Source of the DNA: an uncultured Phycisphaerales bacterium
Lineage (GTDB): Bacteria; Planctomycetota; Phycisphaerae; Phycisphaerales; UBA1924
Length of the DNA: 64,000 nucleotides
Direction of reading: 5' to 3'
NCBI GenBank assembly: GCA_937995595.1
Contig: CALKJW010000025.1
Span: 24,264-88,263 of the forward strand
Shown here: positions 17,789 through 27,606 of the stretch, piece by piece
Position numbering within the stretch: the stretch's first letter is position 1
Layout of the letters: the number at the start of each line of letters is the position of its first letter
Notes under the pieces: model-generated
What the model saw: only the letters and a program-made list of their open reading frames with translations
Told to the model about the DNA's origin: nothing
The model's database searches: none
Translations under genes and position numbers: made by a program

Positions 17789-19477
17789 ATGAGCACCTTC
17801 CCGAACAACCCGGCGGGCCCGGGCCCCGGCGACGCACAGCAGGCCGGCCAGCGCGACCGCCGCCGCGCGGCCGACGAGGCGGCCCAGCCGTCGCTGGAGA
17901 AGATGTTCGAGAAACCCCCGCCGCACTCGCCCGAGGCCGAGATGGCGCTGCTGGGGGCGATGATCCTGGACCCGTCGATCGTGCACGACGTGGTGCCGAT
18001 CGTGCGCACGTCTGAGGCGTTCTACAACGAGGCGCACGCCGCGATCTACGACGCCATCGTGCGCATGTACGACCAGAAGCAGTCGGGCGACCTGGTGCTG
18101 CTGCACGAGGAACTGCGCGACAGGGAGCAACTGGCGGGCGTGGGCGGCGCGGCGTACCTGGCCAAACTGGCCGAGGAGACGCCCGGCCCCGCGGCGGCCG
18201 AGCACTTCGCGCGGATCATCGCCGACAAACACAAGTTGCGCAGACTGATCAACGCCGGCGGCAAGATCCTCTACGACGCGTACAACGCGGGGGCCGCGGG
18301 ACCGGACGGTGCGCGAGAGGTCGTCGACGCCGCCGAGACGCTGATCTTCGAGATCGCCCAGCAGGAGGAGACCTCCGCCGCCGAGCGGCTGAACATCCTG
18401 CTGGACCGCGAGGTGCAGCGTCTGGAGAGCCTGCAGGGGCGCGGCGTCAGCGGCGTGCCCACCGGCTACGCCGACCTGGACGAACTCACCAGCGGCCTGC
18501 AGCAGGGCGAGATGATCATCATCGCCGCGCGGCCGAGCATGGGCAAGACCGCGCTGGCTCTCAACCTCGCCGAGCAGGTCGCCCTCGGCGGCGCGGCGCA
18601 CGGCGCCCAGCCGGCCCGCCCGACGCCCGTCGCCTTCTTCAGCATGGAGATGAGCAAGTCGTCGATCGCGCAGCGCATGCTCTCGGCTCGCTCCGGCCTG
18701 TCCAGCCACGACATGCGCTCGGGCCGACTCTCCGAGGAGGGCTACCGGCGGCTGGCCGACGCCGCGATCGAACTCGAGCACGCGCCCATCTACATCGACG
18801 ACACGCCCGGCCTCTCGATCTTCGGCCTGCGCACCCGCGCGCGGCGGCTGGTCGCCCAGCACGGCGTCAAGGCCATCTTCATCGACTACCTCCAACTCAT
18901 GTCCGTCCCCGGCGCGGCCAAGGAGAGCCGGCAGGTCGAGGTCTCGGCCATCAGCCGCGGGGTCAAGGCGCTGGCGCGCGAACTGAACGTGCCGGTCGTC
19001 TGCCTCTCGCAGTTGAACCGCGGGCCGGAGTCGCGCGGCGACAACCGCCCGCGGATGAGCGATCTGCGCGAGTCCGGCTCCATCGAACAGGACGCCGACG
19101 TCGTCATGCTCCTGCACCGCGAGGCCTACTACCACGTCGGCGACCGCGACTGGGAGATGGACAACGCCGACAAGCTCAACGTCGCCGAGATCATCATCGC
19201 CAAGCAGCGCAACGGCCCCACCGACGTCGTCAAACTGATCTGGGACGCCAAGAGCACGCGCTTCAAGAACTACGGCGCGTTCCCCGGCGGCACCGGCCTC
19301 TCGCCCGGCTACGCCTCGCCCCACGGCGCGCCCGGCGGGCCCGCCGCGGATCCGCCGCCGTTCGACGACCCCTTCCGCGTCCCCGTGGTCACCTTCGCGC
19401 CCGGCAAGAAGACCGGCCCGGTCGGCAACTTCCGCGACGGCGGCGGGCCCGACAAGGACGACGACCTGCCGGTGTGA
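17789..19477 (+). CDS. dnaB: Replicative DNA helicase
   Basis: PHSPEAEMALLGAMILDP; Walker A ARPSMGKTALALNLA; FIDYLQLM. Confidence 0.93.
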   Translation: MSTFPNNPAGPGPGDAQQAGQRDRRRAADEAAQPSLEKMFEKPPPHSPEAEMALLGAMILDPSIVHDVVPIVRTSEAFYNEAHAAIYDAIVRMYDQKQSGDLVLLHEELRDREQLAGVGGAAYLAKLAEETPGPAAAEHFARIIADKHKLRRLINAGGKILYDAYNAGAAGPDGAREVVDAAETLIFEIAQQEETSAAERLNILLDREVQRLESLQGRGVSGVPTGYADLDELTSGLQQGEMIIIAARPSMGKTALALNLAEQVALGGAAHGAQPARPTPVAFFSMEMSKSSIAQRMLSARSGLSSHDMRSGRLSEEGYRRLADAAIELEHAPIYIDDTPGLSIFGLRTRARRLVAQHGVKAIFIDYLQLMSVPGAAKESRQVEVSAISRGVKALARELNVPVVCLSQLNRGPESRGDNRPRMSDLRESGSIEQDADVVMLLHREAYYHVGDRDWEMDNADKLNVAEIIIAKQRNGPTDVVKLIWDAKSTRFKNYGAFPGGTGLSPGYASPHGAPGGPAADPPPFDDPFRVPVVTFAPGKKTGPVGNFRDGGGPDKDDDLPV

Positions 19478-19555
19478 CCCGGACCCGTGCCCGACCCCGG
19501 GCGCGACGGATGCGGGACGCGTGCGCCGCTGTGCGGCACGGGCAGGATGCCCGCG

Positions 19556-21565
19556 CTACGCCCCCTCACGGAGCGACTGCGCGATCGCGACCTCGTGCAG
19601 GCGCACGCTGAGCCGGTCGAGCGCCTCCTTGCTGCGCTGGAACTCGTTGGCGTCGACCGCGCGCCAGTCCGCTTCCGCCGCGGCGATCCGGGCCTTCAAG
19701 TCCGCGATCCGCGACGCGAGTTGCTGGACGTAGGTCGCGTCGAGGTGCGGCCCTGCGCGCGCCAGCGCCTGCTCGATCCAGTGCACGTCCAGCCGCGAGT
19801 TGGTCACCAGGTCCGCCACGCGGTGGCGGGTCATGTCCTGGCGCGCAAACTCCACGCTCTCGCGCTCGATGCGTTCGACCTCCTCGCGCGTCAGGCCGTG
19901 GTTGGGCACCACCTGCAGAGAGGCCCGCTTGCCGCTGCGCTTCTCGACCGCGCTCACGTTGAGCACGCCGTTGGCGTCGACCAGGAACGTCACCTCGACC
20001 TGCGGGATGCCCGCGGGCATCGGCGGCAGGCCCGAGAGGTGGAACTCGCCCAGCGAGCGGCAGTCGCTCGCCATCTCGCGCTCGCCCTGCAGCACGTGCA
20101 GTTTGATCGAGGTCTGCCCGTCGACGCTGGTGCTGAACATCTCCGTTGCGCGGGCGGGCACGGTCGAGTTGCGCATGATGAGTTTGGCCACGCCCCCGCC
20201 ACGGGTCTCGATGCCCAGCGACAGCGGCAGCACGTCCAGCAGCAGGCTCGATTGGCGCCGGCCGGCCCCGCCCGGAGCGTTGGTCGCCGCGCCCCTTCGC
20301 GCGAGCACCCCCGCCTGCACCGCAGCGCCCAGCGCCACGACCTGGTCGGGGTCCAGCGCGGTGTACGGCGGCATGCCGAACACCTCCTCGACGCGCCGGC
20401 GCACCAGCGGCGTGCGCGTCGCCCCTCCCACGAGCACGACGCACGAGGGCCGCTCCTCGCCCGCGGCGTCCATCTGCCGCCGCGCGTCGCGCAGGGCGCG
20501 CCGGCAGCACTCGATGGTGCGCTCGACCAGCGGCGCGATCATCGACTCGAACTCCTTGCGCGTGACCGTCCGCTCGTACACCCGCCCTCCGCCGAGATCG
20601 ATCCGCACGCTCGCGCGGTCCTCGCTCGACAGCCGGACCTTCACCTGCTCGGCGAACTGCCGCAGCGCGGTGCGCGTCTCGGCGTCGAACCCCGGCGCCG
20701 CGGGCGGGACGGCCGCGCCGCGACCCAGCAAGGCGTTGATCTCCCGCGTGAACAGCGCGACCAGCGCGTGGTCGAAGTCGTCGCCGCCCAGGTGCGTGTC
20801 GCCCGCGGTCGAGAGGACCTGGAAGATGTCCGCCCCGAGCGGCGCCGCCTGCTCGACGGCGGACGCGCCCGGCGTCAGGCGCAGCACGCTCACGTCGAAC
20901 GTGCCGCCGCCCAGGTCGTACACCACCACCACCTGCGGCTTCGTGGCGTTGACGCCGAGCCCGTAGGCCAGGGCCGCGGCCGTCGGCTCGTTGATGATCC
21001 GCACCACCTCCAGCCCCGCCAGTCGCCCCGCGTCGCGAGTCGCCTGTCGCTGCGCATCGTCGAAGTACGCCGGCACCGTCACCACCGCCTTGCGCACCTC
21101 AACGCCCAGCGCCCGGCTCGCCTGCTCCTTCAGCCGGCGCAGGATGATCGCGCTCACCTCCTGCGGCGAGATCATCCTCCCGCCGCCCGCTCCCGGCAGC
21201 AGCACGCGCGCCGTCGCGTGCGGGCCCTCCACCACCCTGTACGACAGATACGGCACGTCCGCCGCGGCGTCCTTCAGGCTCCGTCCCATCAGGCGCTTCA
21301 CGCTCGACACCGTGCGCTCCGGATGCCGGACCGCCTCGGCCCGCGCCTCGTGCCCGACCGCCTCGACACGCCCCGCCCCCCCACCACCATCCGCCGCGAA
21401 TCGCACGACGCTCGGCAGCATCGCGCGGCCGTGTTCATCGGGGATCACGCGCGGCGCGGCGGCGTCGGGGCCCTCGCCCCAGCCCGCCACCGCGACCAGG
21501 CTGTTGGTCGTGCCCAGATCGATGCCGACGATCGGCTCGCTCGGCGATGATGGACGCTCGCTCAT
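19556..21565 (-). CDS. Hsp70 family chaperone (DnaK/HscA-like)
   Basis: [45 protein letters not shown]. Confidence 0.88.
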   Translation of the reverse strand: MSERPSSPSEPIVGIDLGTTNSLVAVAGWGEGPDAAAPRVIPDEHGRAMLPSVVRFAADGGGGAGRVEAVGHEARAEAVRHPERTVSSVKRLMGRSLKDAAADVPYLSYRVVEGPHATARVLLPGAGGGRMISPQEVSAIILRRLKEQASRALGVEVRKAVVTVPAYFDDAQRQATRDAGRLAGLEVVRIINEPTAAALAYGLGVNATKPQVVVVYDLGGGTFDVSVLRLTPGASAVEQAAPLGADIFQVLSTAGDTHLGGDDFDHALVALFTREINALLGRGAAVPPAAPGFDAETRTALRQFAEQVKVRLSSEDRASVRIDLGGGRVYERTVTRKEFESMIAPLVERTIECCRRALRDARRQMDAAGEERPSCVVLVGGATRTPLVRRRVEEVFGMPPYTALDPDQVVALGAAVQAGVLARRGAATNAPGGAGRRQSSLLLDVLPLSLGIETRGGGVAKLIMRNSTVPARATEMFSTSVDGQTSIKLHVLQGEREMASDCRSLGEFHLSGLPPMPAGIPQVEVTFLVDANGVLNVSAVEKRSGKRASLQVVPNHGLTREEVERIERESVEFARQDMTRHRVADLVTNSRLDVHWIEQALARAGPHLDATYVQQLASRIADLKARIAAAEADWRAVDANEFQRSKEALDRLSVRLHEVAIAQSLREGA

Positions 21566-21705
21566 CGCATGACCTTAGCGCGTCGGCGGCGGCCACCGGC
21601 GGCCGCCGGCCCGCGTCTTGTGTCTGCTCTCCGCGTCATCCGGGTTCCTGAGATCTGGTGTGCTCGCGGCGTTCCAAACGCCCGTCTCGACCAATACCCT
21701 TGCCC

Positions 21706-22818
21706 ATGCTTCCGGCCCGCCGCTTCCTCGACATCGCCGCGCGGGCCGCGCTGCGCGCCGAGGGCGACGTCGAACCCAACCCGATGGTCGGGTGCGTGAT
21801 CGCGCGCGGCGAGTCCGTGATCGGCATCGGCCACCACCGAAGGTTCGGCGGGCCGCACGCCGAGGTGAACGCGCTGGCCGACTGCGCCCGGCGCGGCAAC
21901 GACCCGCGCGGCGCAACGGCCTACGTCACGCTCGAGCCCTGCTCGCACTTCGGCAAGCAGCCCCCCTGCTGCGACGCGCTCATCCGGGCGGGCGTCGCGC
22001 GCGTGGTGTGCGCGCGGCCCGATCCCAACCCCGTCTCGGGCGGCGGCGCGGCACGGCTGGCCGCGGCGGGCATCGCGTGCGAGTTCACCGGCGCCAGCCC
22101 CCTCGCGACACATTTGGCCGACCCGTTCGCGATGCGCATCGAGCACCATCGCCCGTGGGTGATCCTCAAGTGGGCCCAGACGATCGACGGCCGCACCGCC
22201 ACGCGCACCGGCGAGAGCCGGTGGATCTCCTCCGAGGCTTCGCGCCGCGAGGTGCACAGGCTGCGCGCCAGAGTCGACTGTGTTCTCGCGGCGATCGGAA
22301 CGGTGCTGGCCGACGACCCCGCGCTGACCGCGCGCGGTGTCCCGCGCGTGCGGCGCATCGCGCGGCGCGCGATCATCGACCCGCGGCTGGAACTGCCCGA
22401 GGGCTGCGCCCTGCTCCGCACGCTCGACGCCGCGCCGCTCACGCTGTTCACCACCGCCGGCGCGACCGAACGCTCCGCGGAGCGCGCGGCAGCCCTCCGC
22501 GACCGCGGCGTCGAGGTCGTGGCGTGCGGTGAGTCCGGGGTCGTGGACCTGCACGCCGCGCTGCGGCACCTCGCCGGCGCTCACGACGCCACGCGCGTGC
22601 TCGCCGAGGGCGGCGCGGGCCTGGCGGGCCGCCTGCTCGCGGCGGGCCTGGCCGACGAACTGCGCGTCTACACCGGCCCGCTGATGCTGGGCGACGGGCA
22701 CGCGGCGCCCGCCGCGCGCGGGCTCGACGTCCCGCGACTGGCCGACGCGCGGCGCTTCGAACTGGTGCGCGTGCACCGCCTCGGCCCCGACGTCGCGTCG
22801 ACGTACCGTCGTGTTTGA
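21706..22818 (+). CDS. ribD: Bifunctional diaminohydroxyphosphoribosylaminopyrimidine deaminase/reductase
   Basis: NPMVGCVIA, HAEVNAL, YVTLEPCSHFGKQPPC; C-terminal RibD reductase. Confidence 0.9.
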   Translation: MLPARRFLDIAARAALRAEGDVEPNPMVGCVIARGESVIGIGHHRRFGGPHAEVNALADCARRGNDPRGATAYVTLEPCSHFGKQPPCCDALIRAGVARVVCARPDPNPVSGGGAARLAAAGIACEFTGASPLATHLADPFAMRIEHHRPWVILKWAQTIDGRTATRTGESRWISSEASRREVHRLRARVDCVLAAIGTVLADDPALTARGVPRVRRIARRAIIDPRLELPEGCALLRTLDAAPLTLFTTAGATERSAERAAALRDRGVEVVACGESGVVDLHAALRHLAGAHDATRVLAEGGAGLAGRLLAAGLADELRVYTGPLMLGDGHAAPAARGLDVPRLADARRFELVRVHRLGPDVASTYRRV

Positions 22819-22873
22819 CCGCGCGTCGCGTTCGGCGGGGTACACTCCCGCGCACAACGCCGGAGGCCCGTGC

Positions 22874-23773
22874 ATGATCCCCCGCCGAACACTCTCCGCG
22901 CTGCTGGTGGCGTGGTCGCTGTGCGCGCCCGTCGGTGCGCAGATCCTCCCGCCGACTCCGCCGCCCGCCGCGCCCTCCAAGCCCTACGAGCCGCCCCCGC
23001 CTCCGCCGCCCGCGCCGACGCCCCCGCCGCGGCCCGAGCCGGGCCCGAGCGACCAGGACCGCGCGGTCCCGTCGCTGGTCGAGCGCGACAGCGCGGGGCG
23101 TGTCAAGCCGCTGACCGTCGCGCCGGAGGACGCGCTGCTGTCGCGCGTCGAACTGACCGCCGGCGAGCGCGAGCGGCTCGCCGCGTGGCGGCAGCGCCGC
23201 GCGGCCGAGGCGGAGCGGCTGGTGATCCAGAAACTCGACGTGGTGCTCGCCGCGCGCGAGATGGTCCGCGACTCTGGGCAGGTGACCGACCCATCGGGCA
23301 TGGCGCGCGTGAAGGAGATCGCCACCGCGCTGGCCCTGCCGCGCCCGCTGGAGTCGATGTCGCGCGAGGGGGTGATCTCGCCGGTGCTGCGCTCGAGACT
23401 CGACCAGGCCATCCGCGAGTACGAGCAGGCGCTCATGCAGCAGGACACGGCCGACGTCGGCGACAACGTGTCGAAGATCATCCAGATCGTGGCGCGCCGG
23501 TCGTTCGAGAGCGCGACGCGCGAGCCCTTCGCAGCGCTCGACGCGCTGGTCGTCAGGGCCGCGGGCGACATCGAGAGCCTCGGCGCCGCGCTGGGCCTCG
23601 AGGGCGACGCGGCCCGGGCGTTCGCCGAACTCCGGCGCGAACTGTCGGCGCACGCCGCGGGCGACGAAGCCCAGCGTGCCGCGCGCCGCGTCGCGCTGGT
23701 GCGGCCGTTCTTCTTCGATTCGCTCTCGCTCGAACAGCAGCGGGCGCTGCTCCGCGCCGTCGCGCCCGAGTGA
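22874..23773 (+). CDS. Exported hypothetical protein, SLVERDxAGR family (paralogue of 60051..60920)
   Basis: Signal peptide, Pro-rich linker, SLVERDSAGRVKPLTVAPEDALL motif. Confidence 0.6.
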   Translation: MIPRRTLSALLVAWSLCAPVGAQILPPTPPPAAPSKPYEPPPPPPPAPTPPPRPEPGPSDQDRAVPSLVERDSAGRVKPLTVAPEDALLSRVELTAGERERLAAWRQRRAAEAERLVIQKLDVVLAAREMVRDSGQVTDPSGMARVKEIATALALPRPLESMSREGVISPVLRSRLDQAIREYEQALMQQDTADVGDNVSKIIQIVARRSFESATREPFAALDALVVRAAGDIESLGAALGLEGDAARAFAELRRELSAHAAGDEAQRAARRVALVRPFFFDSLSLEQQRALLRAVAPE

Positions 23774-23776
23774 CCG

Positions 23777-24235
23777 CTACCGCCGGCCCGCCGAGACCGT
23801 CAGCCGCGCCGCGGTCTCCCTGTCGCACAGCGGCTTGCGGTCGCCCTGGCTGACAAGGTCCTGCAGCGTGACGTTGCCGTAGATCTCGATCAGCGCCTTG
23901 GCCGCGTCGTCGATGCGCCGGTGCAGTGGGCAGAGGTTCGGCCCGTGGTTGTCGAGCCCGAGCGGGCAGGTGGTGATGCGCTCCACATGCGCCACGGCGC
24001 GGACGACGGTCAGCAGCGTGATGTCGGCCGCGGGCCGGGTGAGTTTGTACCCGCCCCGCACGCCGCGCCGGCCGACGATCAGGTCCGCCGCGGCCAGTTG
24101 CTGCAGGACCTTCGCGAGGTAGTGCGGCGGCACCTTGGTGCGCTCGGCGAGTTGGTTGGTCGGCACCAGTTGGGTCGGGCTCAGCGCCAGCCAACTCATG
24201 GCGCGGAGGGCGTACTCGGTGGTCTGCGAGAACAT
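23777..24235 (-). CDS. Rrf2 family transcriptional regulator
   Basis: MFSQTTEYALRAMSWLALSP...PPHYLAKVLQQLAAADLIVGRRGVRGGYKLTRP; Cys residues in TTCPLG/NLCPLH/PLCDRE. Alternative ATG at 24277. Confidence 0.85.
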   Translation of the reverse strand: MFSQTTEYALRAMSWLALSPTQLVPTNQLAERTKVPPHYLAKVLQQLAAADLIVGRRGVRGGYKLTRPAADITLLTVVRAVAHVERITTCPLGLDNHGPNLCPLHRRIDDAAKALIEIYGNVTLQDLVSQGDRKPLCDRETAARLTVSAGRR

Positions 24236-24309
24236 GCGGAAGGTCCTTCGCCGGCCCGACGCGCACGAAACACCCATCTCTCCCCCTTGAGACGCGCGCA
24301 GCCGCAATG

Positions 24310-24321
24310 GACACTAGTGTC
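24310..24321. promoter_or_regulatory. 12-bp perfect palindrome, candidate Rrf2 operator
   Basis: GACACTAGTGTC upstream of rrf2; overlaps a possible -10 (minus strand TTGAAA-N17-TAGTGT). Confidence 0.45.
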
Positions 24322-24335
24322 TTTTTATCGTGATT

Positions 24336-26447
24336 TCAACTCACCGCCGCCCCGGCGACCGCCCCGGACGGCCGCGCCGCCTCGGGCGCGGCGTCCGTCT
24401 CCAGCCCGGCCACCGCCGCGCCCGGTCCCCTCGCGGCCAGGATCAGCAGCGAGTTGAGCACCACCAGCAGCGTCCCGCCCTCGTGCCCCAGCACGCCCAT
24501 CCACAGCGGCGCGTGCCACCCCGCCAGCGAGCCGGCCAGCAGCGCGACGGCCATCACCACGATCGCCGAGACCGCGAACCACAGGTTGAACGCGATCGTC
24601 GCGCGGGCGCGCCGCGCGACCCGCAGCGCCCACGGCACCACCGAGAGGTCGTCGTTGAGCAGCACGATGTCCGCCGATTCCAGCGCGGCGTCGGAGCCGA
24701 TCGACCCGATGCCGATGGCCACGTCCGCCGCGGACAGCGCGGGCGCGTCGTTCACGCCGTCGCCGATGACCCCGACCGCGCGGCGCGAGCGCGGCCTGGT
24801 CGCGTCGGCGTGCACCTCCTCCTTGAGCGCGGCCACGCCCTCGACCTTGTCCTGCGGCAGCATCTCGGCCTGCCAGCGGTCGATGCCGAGGCTCTCGGCC
24901 ACGGCCCGCGCCGTGGCGGCGTTGTCGCCCGTGAACATGCACACCGGGCGCACGCCCATGCCGTGCAGCCGCTCGACAAGCCCCGCCGCGCCGGGACGCG
25001 CCGAGTCGGCCAGGATGATCACGCCCGCCTGCTGGTCGTGCGCGATGACGACGCCGATCTGCCCGCGCTGCTGCACGCCGTCGAGCACTTCCTGCACGCG
25101 GTTCCGGAAGCACTCGGGCACCAGGTCGCGCGCGTGCACCATCGAGCCCAGCCGCGCCGGCTTGCCGTCCACCACCGCGCTCACGCCGCGCCCGGGCGTG
25201 AAGGTCGGCTCGCTGACGGTCGCGGGCTCGACGCCGCGGCGTTTCGCCTCCTCGCGCACCGCCTTGGCGATCGGGTGCGTCGAGTCCTGCTCGAGGCCCG
25301 CCGCGACCGCCAGCAGCCGCTCCTCGTCGCTCCACCCCACGGGGTGCAGTTGGCGGACGCGCGGCCGGCCGACGGTGAGCGTGCCGGTCTTGTCGAACGC
25401 GACGGCGCCCAGGCGCGACAGGCGCTCGATCGCCTGCCCGCCCTTGAAGAGCACGCCCCCGCGCGCGGCCCGCGCGATCGCCGCGAGCGTCGCCGTCGGC
25501 GTGGCGATGATCACCGCGCACGGCGAGGCGACGATCAGCAGGGTGATGGCCGTGTACACCGCCCCGCCGCGTCCGCCCGGCCCGTCGCCCACCAGCGGCG
25601 CGCCCAGCGCCAGCCACCACACCAGCAGCACCGCGAGGCTCGCGGCGAACACCGCCACCGCGTACGGCTGGCTCACGCGGTCGATCAGCCGCTGCACCGG
25701 CTCGCGCTGCTGCTGCGCCTCGGTCACCAGCCGCAGCACGCGTTGCAGGCTCGACTCGGCCGCGAGGCGCGTCACCTCGGCCTGCACCGGGTCGCCGACG
25801 TTGATCGTCCCGGCCCAGATCTCGTCGCCGGGACGCACGGTTCGCGGCATGCTCTCGCCGGTGAGGCTCGCCTGGTCAACGCTGGTCAGGCCCTCGACCA
25901 GACGCGCATCGGCCGGGACCGCCTCGCCCGGCAGCACCTTCACGCGGTCGCCGGGGCGCAGGTCCTCTGGCGCGACCTCGCGCCACGCGTCGCCCTCCAG
26001 CCGCAGCGCGCGGGTCGGCATGAGTTTGTGCAGCGCCTCGACCGCGCGCCGGGTCCGCTGCATCGCCAGGTCCTCCAGCGCGCCCGAGAGCACGAAGAGG
26101 AACAGCAGCAGCGCGCCCTCCGCCGGCGCGCCCACCCACGCCGCCAACCCCGCGCCGACCACCATCAGCACGTCGATGTCGACCTTGCCCGCGCGCAGCG
26201 CCGCCGCCGCGGCACGCACGCCGTGCACCATCCCGATCCCCAGGCTCAGCCACACCAGCGCGAGGCCCGCGGGCGCGGCCGCCTCGACACGCCCGAGCAC
26301 CGCCCCCGCCAGCAGGAGCGCACCCGCCGCGACGGCCGCGACGAACTCGCCACGGGCCGATGTCGCCGCGGCCCAGACCGCGCCCACGCCGCGGCGCGGC
26401 GGGCCAACGTTCTCCTCCGGACCGTGTTCAGCGGTCGCCTTGTCCAT
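24336..26447 (-). CDS. P1B-type heavy-metal ATPase, P1B-4-like subclass
   Basis: DKTGTLTVG, SPCAVIIATPTA (SPC), HEGGT near C-terminus; no N-terminal metal-binding domain seen. Confidence 0.85.
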   Translation of the reverse strand: MDKATAEHGPEENVGPPRRGVGAVWAAATSARGEFVAAVAAGALLLAGAVLGRVEAAAPAGLALVWLSLGIGMVHGVRAAAAALRAGKVDIDVLMVVGAGLAAWVGAPAEGALLLFLFVLSGALEDLAMQRTRRAVEALHKLMPTRALRLEGDAWREVAPEDLRPGDRVKVLPGEAVPADARLVEGLTSVDQASLTGESMPRTVRPGDEIWAGTINVGDPVQAEVTRLAAESSLQRVLRLVTEAQQQREPVQRLIDRVSQPYAVAVFAASLAVLLVWWLALGAPLVGDGPGGRGGAVYTAITLLIVASPCAVIIATPTATLAAIARAARGGVLFKGGQAIERLSRLGAVAFDKTGTLTVGRPRVRQLHPVGWSDEERLLAVAAGLEQDSTHPIAKAVREEAKRRGVEPATVSEPTFTPGRGVSAVVDGKPARLGSMVHARDLVPECFRNRVQEVLDGVQQRGQIGVVIAHDQQAGVIILADSARPGAAGLVERLHGMGVRPVCMFTGDNAATARAVAESLGIDRWQAEMLPQDKVEGVAALKEEVHADATRPRSRRAVGVIGDGVNDAPALSAADVAIGIGSIGSDAALESADIVLLNDDLSVVPWALRVARRARATIAFNLWFAVSAIVVMAVALLAGSLAGWHAPLWMGVLGHEGGTLLVVLNSLLILAARGPGAAVAGLETDAAPEAARPSGAVAGAAVS

Positions 26448-26868
26448 GCGGTGCAACGCTAGGGCAACAATCCGGCCGCGGGGCCCGATGGCCTCGCCAC
26501 CCGGCGCGCCCGGGCCCGACCGCGATTCTCGGACTTCTGCGCGGTTTTCCTGACGGGCAGCCCGAAAGTTTGAGTCGGCAGGGCTTGACCCAAGGCCCCT
26601 GCGCTCCGAACATTCCCGGGTTCGCACCGCACGCGGAACAGCCGCGTGGAGGCTCCAGGATGAGTCGCCCACGGGAGTTGCCGGAACCTTCCGGCGCAAC
26701 GCGCAAAGGCCCGCTCGCACGGTTGTCGTGCGCGGGGGCCGCCGACCGCTTCGGCCGGCAAGCCTCAGACGGCCTGCGAACTGACAAGCCGACGATCGGC
26801 TCCTCTCCGTGGGGTTTGCCGTCGTGTTCGACACTCGCGGTCGGCCACGGCGCGGCAAGGTGTGGCCC

Positions 26869-27600
26869 ATGATTCTCGCAAAGCCCCTCCGCGAAGAGAG
26901 TTCCCGCGTGTCAATTCCCATGTCGCTTGGTTGGGAAGAACTGCTCGGCGACGCCGGCGTGCCCGCCGTTGTCAGCGACCCGTTCGCCGGACGCATCCTC
27001 TGGGCCAACGAGCCCTTCGCCGCGATCTACGCCAAGGGCCGGCGCGCGAGCGAACTCGCCGGCCGCCGCCTGGCCGAACTCACCAGCGAAGAGGCCGCGA
27101 TGGAGCGGCACTCGATCAGCCGCGACGTCATCCGCACCGGCAAGCCGCGCGTCATCCGCGACCTGTGGAACGGGCGCGCCCTGTGCGTGACCATCCGCCC
27201 GCTCGCGCCCTTTGACCAGGCCCCCAACGGCGCGGTGCTCGCCGTCTTCCGGCCCGCGCTGGCCGGTCCGCCGGGCCTTGCCGACCCGTGCGAGGGCGTG
27301 CACCAGCTCCGCAACATCGACCTTGGGCCGCTGGCCAACCTCTCCAAGCGTGAACTCGAGGTGCTGGCGCACATCGGCGAGGGGCTCACCAACGCCGAGA
27401 TCGCCTCGCGCCTGCACCGCACCGCCAAGACCATCGAGGCCCACCGCACGTCGCTGGCCGCCAAACTCGGCGTCGGCACGCGCGTCGAACTCGCCGCGGT
27501 CGCGGCCCGCGCAGGGCTCGGCCCGCACACCCTGCCCCACGCGGTGCAGCGCGCCAACCCCATCAGCCCCGACAAGATCGAGCGCGCGGCCAGCAACTGA
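26869..27600 (+). CDS. PAS-like domain / LuxR-type HTH regulator
   Basis: C-terminal LSKRELEVLAHIGEGLTNAEIASRLHRTAKTIEAHRTSLAAKLGV; N-terminal PAS-like PAVVSDPFAGRILWANEPF. Confidence 0.8.
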   Translation: MILAKPLREESSRVSIPMSLGWEELLGDAGVPAVVSDPFAGRILWANEPFAAIYAKGRRASELAGRRLAELTSEEAAMERHSISRDVIRTGKPRVIRDLWNGRALCVTIRPLAPFDQAPNGAVLAVFRPALAGPPGLADPCEGVHQLRNIDLGPLANLSKRELEVLAHIGEGLTNAEIASRLHRTAKTIEAHRTSLAAKLGVGTRVELAAVAARAGLGPHTLPHAVQRANPISPDKIERAASN

Positions 27601-27606
27601 GCCGCG

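Noticed and set aside
17789-19477. Intein in DnaB
   Set aside because: DnaB is a common intein host, but the Walker A and downstream motifs are contiguous here.
26520-26800. RNase P RNA, SRP RNA, tmRNA, 6S or cobalamin riboswitch
   Set aside because: Conserved core motifs for these families were not recognisable; left only as an unclassified structured candidate.
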